This document shows positions 5,942 to 12,552 of a stretch of 13,096 nucleotides of DNA, piece by piece. The notes under the pieces are model-generated. The model was not told the origin of the DNA and did not search any database. It saw nothing but the letters and a program-made list of their open reading frames with translations. How positions within the stretch are numbered: the stretch's first letter is position 1; each line of letters begins with the position of its first letter. The stretch spans positions 1 to 13,096 of the forward strand of contig CALCXK010000058.1 in the NCBI GenBank assembly GCA_937905835.1, in the 5' to 3' direction. The position numbers were made by a program, and so were the translations under genes. The stretch comes from an uncultured Ilumatobacter sp. (GTDB lineage Bacteria; Actinomycetota; Acidimicrobiia; Acidimicrobiales; Ilumatobacteraceae).

Positions 5942-7873
5942 ATGTACGGAGCAGGTTCGATCATTACGCAGGTGTCCCCCCAGAGTCGCATTCGTCGTTT
6001 GTTCGTGCAGGGTGCGTGTGGTGCGCTGGTCGTGAGTGGCGGGTTGTCAGCAATGCCCACCGTGGCGTCCGCAGCACCGCTCCTGGCGAACGTAGCTCCG
6101 AGCCTTGTCGGTCTCCGGCAGGGTTCGAGCGGCGCCGACGTGGTCACCGTGCAGCGAGCGCTGATTGCGGCGGGTATCTCCGTACGCGGTGGCGCTGACG
6201 GTCAATACGGGCCTGCGACACGTGCCGCAGTCGTCGGCTTTCAGTTGAAGAAGGGCCTCGCGCAATCCGGCGAAATCGATGCAGCCACGGCCGACGCCCT
6301 CGGGATCACGGGCGGCTCCGCGCCGGTCAATCCCCCAGCACCAGTGACTCCGTCGCCGGTGAACGAATACGTTGGCCTCAAAATCGGCGCACGTGGCGCG
6401 TTGGTCAAAGTACTCCAAGAGAAGTTGATTGCGAGCGGAACCACGGTACGCGGTGGCGCTGACGGCGTCTTCGGTGAGGCCACGAAATCAGCGATGATCG
6501 CATTCCAGCGACGTAGCTCCCTCCCCGACACAGGCGTGGTGTCCCAACAAGAAGTCGATTTCTTGCACCTCGGCACAACGACGCCTTCTGTCGTCACACC
6601 GGCGACGGCGGATGAGCCGGCAGTGGTGGCCCCGGGCAACCCGTACGTGGGCCTGGCGGTGGGTTCGAGCGGTCAGTTGGTCAAGGAAGTGCAGTTGGCA
6701 CTGATAGATGCAGGCATCATCGTTCGTGGCGGTGCCGATGGGGTGTTTGGAAACGCTACTCAGTCTGCGGTTTCCAAATTCCAGAAAGAAAATAACCTTG
6801 GTGTGAGCGGCGCGATCTATGTGGCGACCGCAATCAAACTCGGTCTGGGGATCACCGCTCCTCCGGCGGTCGAGCCGACAACTCCCCCGGTAGCTCCCGC
6901 GAACTCCAACCCGTACGTGGGCATGACTGTCGGCAATCAGGGACCATTGGTGAAAGATCTCCAGACTGCACTGATGGGGAAGGGCCTCGTCGTACGCGGC
7001 GGCGCCGACGGATCATTTGGCAACGCAACGAAATCCGCATTGATCGCCTTCCAGAAGGTGAATGCTCTTCCGCAGACCGGAGTCGTCACCGAGCAGGGCG
7101 CTCAGATCTTGAACCTGGGCACACCCACGCCCGACCCGACACCGGAGCCGAGTGGTTTCGCCCCGAGTCCTGTCGGCTTCCCCCAGAAGGGCGAGTCGAG
7201 CGAACGAGTTCGGGTCTTCCAGCAACTGCTGATTGATTATGGAATCAACGTCTTCGGAGGCGCCGACGGATCGTTCGGCAACGCCACCGCATCCGCCATC
7301 AAAAAGTTCCAGCAGAACAATGGTCTGACGGTCACTGGCACGGTGACACAGGAGACGGCGGACAAGTTGGGCCTCGTAGCGTCGGACCCCTCTGCCCCAC
7401 CGACTGCGCCCTCGATCAAGCTCGACAGATTTCCCGTCCAGGGCCGGTGTTTCTTCGGGAACACCTGGCACGCCGCTCGTGGGGAAGGACGACTCCACGA
7501 AGGTACTGACCTGATTGCCAGCGAAGGAAATCTGCTCTATGCCGTCGTCGATGGCACCATCACCAAGCAGTACTGGGATCTGCCCGGTTTGAGAGCTGGT
7601 AACGGCATTCGCGTCGCACAAGATGACGGCACGTACTTCACGTATCTGCATATGAGTGGCTTTGCTCCCGGTATCGAGGTTGGCACGAAGGTCATAGCTG
7701 GCGATGTGATTGGATTCGTCGGCAACACAGGCAGCAGCGCTACCCCACACCTGCACTTCGAGATCCACCCAGTCGGCGGGGCTGCGGTCAATCCGTATCC
7801 CTACCTCAAGGCGATCGACGATTGCCAGAACACCACGCCGCAGTACCAGAGCTCCTTCGCCTCGCCCCAGTGA
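5942..7873 (+). CDS. Secreted M23 endopeptidase with five peptidoglycan-binding domains
   Basis: The 643-aa protein should be exported and cut cell-wall cross-bridges or stem peptides. A basic N-terminus (QSRIRRL) is followed by a hydrophobic stretch (about 21-40) and a likely signal-peptidase site near ASA/AP (residues 42-46). Five PG_binding_1-type domains follow at about 58-122, 144-211, 235-303, 325-393 and 411-478. Each has a GGADG-x-[FY]G core (at 83, 171, 263, 353 and 439), and they are joined by Pro/Thr-rich linkers. The C-terminal M23/LytM domain (about 500-622) has a complete zinc site: His519 and Asp523 (HEGTD), the second active-site His570 (YLHMSG), and His603/His605 (HLHFE). It is therefore probably an active metallopeptidase, unlike degenerate LytM factors. 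No Shine-Dalgarno is present; ATG 5942 is supported by promoter spacing, while an in-frame GTG at 5972 would also leave an intact signal peptide. The gene converges on the acyl-CoA ligase with 4 bp between stops. Confidence 0.93.
   Translation: MYGAGSIITQVSPQSRIRRLFVQGACGALVVSGGLSAMPTVASAAPLLANVAPSLVGLRQGSSGADVVTVQRALIAAGISVRGGADGQYGPATRAAVVGFQLKKGLAQSGEIDAATADALGITGGSAPVNPPAPVTPSPVNEYVGLKIGARGALVKVLQEKLIASGTTVRGGADGVFGEATKSAMIAFQRRSSLPDTGVVSQQEVDFLHLGTTTPSVVTPATADEPAVVAPGNPYVGLAVGSSGQLVKEVQLALIDAGIIVRGGADGVFGNATQSAVSKFQKENNLGVSGAIYVATAIKLGLGITAPPAVEPTTPPVAPANSNPYVGMTVGNQGPLVKDLQTALMGKGLVVRGGADGSFGNATKSALIAFQKVNALPQTGVVTEQGAQILNLGTPTPDPTPEPSGFAPSPVGFPQKGESSERVRVFQQLLIDYGINVFGGADGSFGNATASAIKKFQQNNGLTVTGTVTQETADKLGLVASDPSAPPTAPSIKLDRFPVQGRCFFGNTWHAARGEGRLHEGTDLIASEGNLLYAVVDGTITKQYWDLPGLRAGNGIRVAQDDGTYFTYLHMSGFAPGIEVGTKVIAGDVIGFVGNTGSSATPHLHFEIHPVGGAAVNPYPYLKAIDDCQNTTPQYQSSFASPQ
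6113..7376 (+). repeat. Five tandem peptidoglycan-binding repeats
   Basis: The unit recurs at 86-92-residue intervals. It reads roughly L-x2-G-x5-V-x2-[LV]Q-x2-L-x5-x-V-x-GGADG-x-[FY]G-x-AT-x-[SA]A-x4-FQ. Units 2-4 also share an N[PE]YVG-type entry sequence, whereas unit 5 has GINVFGGADG and a different linker. Stretches around the GGADG codons remain similar at DNA level, so expansion by duplication is likely. Confidence 0.8.
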
Positions 7874-7877
7874 ACCC

Positions 7878-9335
7878 CTACGACTGAATGCGCTCGGCGC
7901 GCAGCGCTGAGCGGCGAACCTTGCCGGCGTCATCACGTAGCGGCTGAGTCACGTATTCGAATGATCGGGGCAGCTTGTAGGTTGCGAGCCGCTCGGCCAG
8001 AAATTCGAGCAGATCGCCGTTGGTGACATCGTTGGCCTGCACAATCGCATGCACGTCGTTGCCGCGATCGTCGTTCGGGAGCCCGATGACGGCGCATGAT
8101 TCGACCAGTGGATGTTCGTTGAGTGCTGCTTCGACCTCGGCGGGATAGATGTTCGCTCCCCCGCTCAAAATCATGTCAGCGACACGGTCGCCCAGATACA
8201 GATAGCCGTCGGTATCGAACCAGCCGATGTCTCCGAGCGACTCCCATCCGCCCTCGAGTACTTTCGCTTCGGCACCCACGTATTTGTAGGTCGGGGTGTC
8301 TCGGTTCGATCGCATCCACACTTCTCCCTGTTCACCCACGGGCAGATCGGTTCCGTTTTCGTCGCAGATCTTCATTTCGCCGGTGGTCACTCGGCCGACC
8401 GAACCTCGGTGTTCGAGCCATTCGGTGCCGGTAATGATGGTGACGGCCTGAGCTTCTGTGCCGGCATACAACTCGTAGATTCGCTCGGCGCCGAGCCAGT
8501 CAATCCACTCTTGCTTCAACCATGCCGGACATGGCTCAGCGAGGTGCCAGACGATCCGCAGCGACGACATATCGAAGCCGAACCGGACGTCGGGTTCCAG
8601 TCGCAGTATTCGCTTCATCATGGTGGGGACCATGTACACGACGTCCCCACGATGCGTCTCAATCGCAGCGAGTGTGGCCGCTGCGTCGAATTTTGGCAGG
8701 AGCACGACGTGGTTGCCAGCAAGGAGCGCCTGGCATGCCCAGACCCCCGGGCCGTTGTGATAGAGGGGGCCAGGCATCACGAGGCAGCCGTCGGGTTCGA
8801 GGCCGAGCGGCATCAGTGCGTCCAGGTCGTACATGGCGGGATCACCCGACACGATCAGCTTTGGCCGACCGGTCGACCCTCCAGATGTCGGGGCCTTCCA
8901 TGCGGGCGATACGGCGTCGGGCAACGGGTTGTCAGACCACGAGGAGTCGGGGACATGGCCAAGCGGAAGGTGCACGATCTCGTCTGGCAGCAGCGCAACG
9001 GCTGACGCCGGAGCGCCGATGACCACCTTCGATTCGGCAAGCTGGACGAGCGCTGCCAACTCGCGGGCGGGCAGCTTTGCTGACGTCGGCTGCGGCACCG
9101 CGCCGAGCATCCAACACGCCACGTAGGCCACGAACCAATCCGTCGAGTTCGGGAGTGCGACAGTGACATAGTTCCCTGTTGTGACACCGTGACCCTGAAG
9201 TTCCCGGGCTAAGCGGGTCGCCGCTGACTGCAATTCGGAGCGAGTCAGCGTTGTGCCTGCGCAAGTCACCGCAGCGGCGTCGGGTTGTTCCGCGGCGAGC
9301 GAGCGGAGTCGCGCAGGAAAGGAGAGAGTCGCCAT
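7878..9335 (-). CDS. AMP-forming acyl-CoA synthetase (ANL superfamily)
   Basis: The enzyme activates a carboxylic acid with ATP to an acyl-adenylate and transfers it to CoA. The product is 485 aa, at the short end for the family. ANL motifs in order are the P-loop-like TSGGSTGRPKLIVS (150-163, Ser-rich compared with the usual TSGTTGxPKG), YHNGPG (192-197), YELYAGTEAQ (287-296), GDIGWFDTDGYLYLGDR (368-384) with the ribose-binding Asp383, the hinge and A8 region DMILSGGANIYPAEVE (387-402), and the C-terminal lysine Lys472 in DDAGKVRR. All catalytic elements are present. The substrate is not determinable; the style recalls fatty, bile or aromatic acid CoA ligases. ATG 9335 (MATLSFPARL) is chosen over a start 26 codons upstream because the extra sequence is unlike the family. 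No Shine-Dalgarno is seen. It stands alone, convergent with the peptidase and divergent from gcvP. Confidence 0.9.
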   Translation of the reverse strand: MATLSFPARLRSLAAEQPDAAAVTCAGTTLTRSELQSAATRLARELQGHGVTTGNYVTVALPNSTDWFVAYVACWMLGAVPQPTSAKLPARELAALVQLAESKVVIGAPASAVALLPDEIVHLPLGHVPDSSWSDNPLPDAVSPAWKAPTSGGSTGRPKLIVSGDPAMYDLDALMPLGLEPDGCLVMPGPLYHNGPGVWACQALLAGNHVVLLPKFDAAATLAAIETHRGDVVYMVPTMMKRILRLEPDVRFGFDMSSLRIVWHLAEPCPAWLKQEWIDWLGAERIYELYAGTEAQAVTIITGTEWLEHRGSVGRVTTGEMKICDENGTDLPVGEQGEVWMRSNRDTPTYKYVGAEAKVLEGGWESLGDIGWFDTDGYLYLGDRVADMILSGGANIYPAEVEAALNEHPLVESCAVIGLPNDDRGNDVHAIVQANDVTNGDLLEFLAERLATYKLPRSFEYVTQPLRDDAGKVRRSALRAERIQS

Positions 9336-9341
9336 GTCGCG

Positions 9342-9347
9342 AGTCTG
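9342..9347 (-). promoter_or_regulatory. Weak -10-like box (CAGACT) before the acyl-CoA synthetase
   Basis: On the minus strand CAGACT ends 6 nt before the ATG at 9335, matching the position of similar boxes before prmA and the aldolase. Only A2 and T6 of the -10 consensus are kept. Confidence 0.2.
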
Positions 9348-9456
9348 ACCAACTCGCCACGGCTGAAACGATGCAGAGCACGTCAAGCAGTCAGCGAACC
9401 CGGGACGCTTCAAGGACTGTCGTGCCGTGGTTCATCTCTCGACGGCGCCACGTTGC

Positions 9457-9462
9457 TAACGT
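9457..9462 (+). promoter_or_regulatory. Possible gcvP -10 box (TAACGT)
   Basis: TAACGT fits TANNNT and would place the transcript start near 9469, about 19 nt before the first riboswitch helix. No convincing -35 is seen. Between this box and the acyl-CoA synthetase start, about 110 bp hold nothing else I recognise. Confidence 0.3.
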
Positions 9463-9487
9463 GCAGCGCACAACTGAAACGCCGATC

Positions 9488-9651
9488 CACTCGATCGGGA
9501 GAGCCGGTTCATTCCGGCGCTGAAGGCGCAACCCACCCCGGCAATCGCTCAAGCACCAGGACCGTTCGAGTGAGGCACGCTGGAAAGCAGTCGTCTGACA
9601 TGTGGACGGCTCGCCCACGGGGATCAAAACTCTCAGGCATCGATGACAGCG
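9488..9651 (+). promoter_or_regulatory. Tandem glycine riboswitch upstream of gcvP
   Basis: Two glycine aptamers lie in series. Aptamer 1 (9488-9572) is closed by a perfect 7-bp P1, CACTCGA (9488-9494) with TCGAGTG (9566-9572), and contains GGGAGAG (9497-9503), the conserved GCGCTGAAGGCGCAA (9517-9531, consensus GCGCCGAAGGxGCAA) and a CCAGGACCG end. Aptamer 2 (9578-9651) is closed by CGCTG (9578-9582) with CAGCG (9647-9651) and contains TGGAAAGCAG, the invariant CTCTCAGGC (9630-9638) and GATGACAGCGGGGG. The layout matches my recollection of tandem gcv riboswitches in Actinobacteria. Such switches usually turn glycine-cleavage genes on when glycine is bound. The second aptamer ends 28 nt before the gcvP start, and no terminator hairpin with T-tract lies between, which favours translational control. 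Confidence 0.9.
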
Positions 9652-9669
9652 GGGGCTAACACCGACCCT

Positions 9670-9675
9670 GGAGAG
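9670..9675 (+). promoter_or_regulatory. gcvP Shine-Dalgarno (GGAGAG), sequesterable by the riboswitch
   Basis: GGAGAG lies 4 nt before the GTG start of gcvP. It is part of CCTGGAGAG (9667-9675), which complements CTCTCAGG of aptamer 2 (9630-9637) in eight pairs with a single bulged G. Pairing would hide the site when the aptamer is not folded around glycine. Confidence 0.6.
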
Positions 9676-9679
9676 AACT

Positions 9680-12529
9680 GTGCCAACACCGATCGCCGAA
9701 CTGTTTGAACCCGACGAATTCGTCCGTCGCCACATTGGCCCGTCGGGCGCTGATATGGCGCAGATGCTCGAAGTAATCGGCGTCGAGTCAGTGGCCGCAC
9801 TGCTTGACATGACGATGCCCGACTCCATCCGCTTTCGGGCACCGCTCGGCCTGGCCGCTGCGGTGCCCGAGGCCGAGGCAATCGGTCGGTTGCGGGCGAT
9901 TGCCAGCAAAAATCAGGTGGTGACCAGCTTGATCGGCATGGGTTACAACGGCACGATCACTCCCCCGGTCATTGCCCGCAACGTGCTCGAAAACCCTGCT
10001 TGGTACACGGCGTACACGCCGTATCAGCCAGAAATCAGCCAGGGCCGCCTCGAAGCCATCCTCAACTTCCAGACCCTCGTCACCGAGCTCACCGGCCTCG
10101 ACGTCGCCAACGCCTCGCTCCTCGACGAAGGGACAGCAGCAGCTGAGGCCATGACGATGGCCCGCCGACAGTCGAAGTCGAAGTCGCAGCGCTTCTTCGT
10201 CCACGAAGATATCCACCCTCAGTCGCTTGCTGTGTTGCGCACACGAGCTGAGCCGGTCGGCATCGACCTGATCGTCGGCGACGTTGACCTGCTTGACAAC
10301 GAAGCTGGCCTATTCGGTGCAGTGTTCAGCAACCCGGGCTCGCACGGTCGCGTCATGGATTGGACCGAGGCCATTGCTGTCGTGCATGCCTACGGTGGCG
10401 TGGCGGCAGTCATTACCGATCCGCTGGCGTCGGTTCTCCTCACGTCGCCTGGCGAAATGGGCGCCGACATTGCCATCGGTTCCGCGCAGCGTTTCGGCGT
10501 GCCCATGGGATTCGGCGGCCCGCACGCTGCGTTCGTTGCTGCCCGCGAGAACTCAGCGCGTTCGATGCCGGGCCGCATCGTTGGTGTCAGCACCGACACG
10601 GCTGGCCGCCCAGCGCTGCGCCTCGCGCTCCAGACACGAGAACAGCACATTCGACGCGAGAAGGCCACATCAAATATCTGCACCGCACAGGTCCTGCTTG
10701 CCAACATCGCTGGTCTGTACGCCGCCTGGCACGGCAAAAGCGGCCTGATCCGCATTGCCGAGCGGGTGCAGCGGCTCACCTCGATCGCCGCAGCCGGCTT
10801 GCGTGCCGGTGGCGTCGAAGTGGTCAACGAATCGTGGTTCGACACGTTAACCCTGCTCTCTCCCGACGTCGACGCATCGATGGCGTCAGCACTCGAAGCA
10901 GGTTTCAATGTTCGACGGGCGAGCGACGCCACCATTGGCCTGACCTTTGACGAGACATCGACTCTCGATGATGTCTCGATGGTCGTCGCAGCGCTCGGGG
11001 GCCAACCACTGGTCGACGCTGCCATCGACAAGGCTCCCGATGGGCTCCCCACTGCATTGCGTCGCACCGATGCGTTCCTGACGCAGTCGGTGTTCGAGCG
11101 GTATCACTCTGAGCATGAGATGCTCCGATACCTGCGCCGCCTCAGCGATCGCGACCTCGCGCTCGACCGCACGATGATCCCGCTGGGCTCGTGCACCATG
11201 AAGTTGAACGCCACATCGGAGATGCTGCCGATCACGTGGCCCGAATTCGCCGAGATTCATCCGTTCGCTCCCGCCGCGCAGGTTGCCGGGTACCACGAGA
11301 TGATCGACGACCTCGCTGGTCGGCTTGCAACGATCACCGGCTACGACGCGGTCAGCCTGCAACCGAACGCAGGAAGCCAAGGCGAATTCGCTGGGCTGCT
11401 TGCGATCCGCGCCTTCCACCGGGCCAACGGTGATGAGCAGCGCACGGTCTGCCTCATCCCCTCCAGTGCCCACGGCACCAATGCCGCAAGCGCAGTGATG
11501 GCCGGCCTCGACGTCAAGGTCGTTGCATGTGACCTTCGGGGCAATGTTGACCTCGATGACGTGCGGCTGAAAATCGCTGAGGTCGGCGATCGGCTCGCAG
11601 CCATCATGATCACCTACCCGTCGACGCACGGCGTGTTCGAAGTGTCGGTCGGCGAACTCTGTGGACTCGTCCACGATGCTGGCGGTCAGGTGTACGTCGA
11701 TGGCGCCAACCTGAACGCATTGGTCGGCCATGCTCGACCGGGTAAATTCGGCGCAGACGTCAGCCATCTCAACTTGCACAAGACGTTCTGTATCCCGCAC
11801 GGCGGTGGCGGCCCCGGCATCGGCCCGATCGGCGTTCGGGCACACCTCGAACCGTTCCTCCCGGGCAATCCGCTCGATGGATCGTCGCCGGTCGGTGCCG
11901 TGTCGGCGGCCAACTTCGGCTCGGCTGGCATCCTGCCGATTCCGTGGATGTATCTCGAGATGATGGGTGGTCAAGGCCTCACCGACGCCACATCCGTGGC
12001 GATCGTTGCTGCCAATTACATTGCCGAACGACTCGATGAGCACTTCCCGGTGCTGTACCGAGGCGAACAGGGGCGAGTGGCGCACGAGTGCATCATCGAT
12101 GTCCGTGACATCACGAAAGAAACTGGTGTCACCGTCGACGACATCGCCAAGCGCCTGATGGACTACGGGTTCCACGCCCCCACGATGAGCTTCCCCGTCG
12201 CCGGCACCTTGATGATTGAGCCGACCGAAAGTGAAACATTGCGTGAGATCGACCGTTTCTGCACCGCGATGATCTCGATCAGGGCCGAGATCGACCGAGT
12301 CGCTGCCGGAGAATGGTCGATCGAGCAGAGCCCGTTGCGGCACGCTCCGCATACGTCGGAGGAATTACTCGGCGACTGGGACCGCCCGTATCCCCGTGAC
12401 CTGGGCGCGTTCCCCCTCGATTCGCTGCGTGTGTCGAAGTACTTTCCGCCGGTGTCGAGAATCGACGGTGCGTACGGCGACCGTCACCTCGTCTGCTCGT
12501 GTGAGCCACTCGAGGCGTATGCCACCTGA
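9680..12529 (+). CDS. gcvP: Glycine dehydrogenase (decarboxylating), P protein of the glycine cleavage system
   Basis: The PLP enzyme decarboxylates glycine and passes the aminomethyl group to the lipoyl arm of GcvH, the first step of the glycine cleavage system. The product is 949 aa, close to E. coli GcvP (957), with both halves in one chain rather than split GcvPA/GcvPB subunits. It begins with the typical FVRRHIGPS (about 14-22) and YTPYQPEISQGRLE region. The C-terminal catalytic half shows PLGSCTMKLNA (501-511), SSAHGTNAAS (595-604), and the PLP Schiff-base Lys701 in NLHKTFCIPHGGGGPGIGP (698-716). The GTG start at 9680 is fixed by GGAGAG 4 nt upstream and by the N-terminal match. The upstream tandem glycine riboswitch independently confirms the assignment. 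gcvT and gcvH are not adjacent; the next gene downstream is unrelated and seems to have its own promoter. Confidence 0.97.
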   Translation: MPTPIAELFEPDEFVRRHIGPSGADMAQMLEVIGVESVAALLDMTMPDSIRFRAPLGLAAAVPEAEAIGRLRAIASKNQVVTSLIGMGYNGTITPPVIARNVLENPAWYTAYTPYQPEISQGRLEAILNFQTLVTELTGLDVANASLLDEGTAAAEAMTMARRQSKSKSQRFFVHEDIHPQSLAVLRTRAEPVGIDLIVGDVDLLDNEAGLFGAVFSNPGSHGRVMDWTEAIAVVHAYGGVAAVITDPLASVLLTSPGEMGADIAIGSAQRFGVPMGFGGPHAAFVAARENSARSMPGRIVGVSTDTAGRPALRLALQTREQHIRREKATSNICTAQVLLANIAGLYAAWHGKSGLIRIAERVQRLTSIAAAGLRAGGVEVVNESWFDTLTLLSPDVDASMASALEAGFNVRRASDATIGLTFDETSTLDDVSMVVAALGGQPLVDAAIDKAPDGLPTALRRTDAFLTQSVFERYHSEHEMLRYLRRLSDRDLALDRTMIPLGSCTMKLNATSEMLPITWPEFAEIHPFAPAAQVAGYHEMIDDLAGRLATITGYDAVSLQPNAGSQGEFAGLLAIRAFHRANGDEQRTVCLIPSSAHGTNAASAVMAGLDVKVVACDLRGNVDLDDVRLKIAEVGDRLAAIMITYPSTHGVFEVSVGELCGLVHDAGGQVYVDGANLNALVGHARPGKFGADVSHLNLHKTFCIPHGGGGPGIGPIGVRAHLEPFLPGNPLDGSSPVGAVSAANFGSAGILPIPWMYLEMMGGQGLTDATSVAIVAANYIAERLDEHFPVLYRGEQGRVAHECIIDVRDITKETGVTVDDIAKRLMDYGFHAPTMSFPVAGTLMIEPTESETLREIDRFCTAMISIRAEIDRVAAGEWSIEQSPLRHAPHTSEELLGDWDRPYPRDLGAFPLDSLRVSKYFPPVSRIDGAYGDRHLVCSCEPLEAYAT

Positions 12530-12540
12530 GCGGGCGCAGC

Positions 12541-12546
12541 TAGGTT
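12541..12546 (+). promoter_or_regulatory. -10-like box (TAGGTT) for leaderless transcript of the right-edge gene
   Basis: TAGGTT (TANNNT) ends 6 nt before the ATG at 12553, in the 23-bp gap after gcvP. The AGG within it is a poor Shine-Dalgarno alternative. Confidence 0.35.
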
Positions 12547-12552
12547 GCCGGT

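Noticed and set aside
6113..7376. Repeats in the peptidase gene as a CRISPR or non-coding tandem array
   Set aside because: The periodicity is about 260-276 bp, in frame, and explained by five protein domains. There are no short identical direct repeats with unique spacers.
7013..7936. 307-codon minus-strand frame opposite the peptidase
   Set aside because: It overlaps the peptidoglycan-binding repeats and M23 motifs on the other strand. It is a shadow of the GC-rich codon pattern.
10886..12352. 488-codon minus-strand frame opposite gcvP
   Set aside because: It is fully antisense to the well-conserved gcvP coding sequence, and its product has no recognisable motif.
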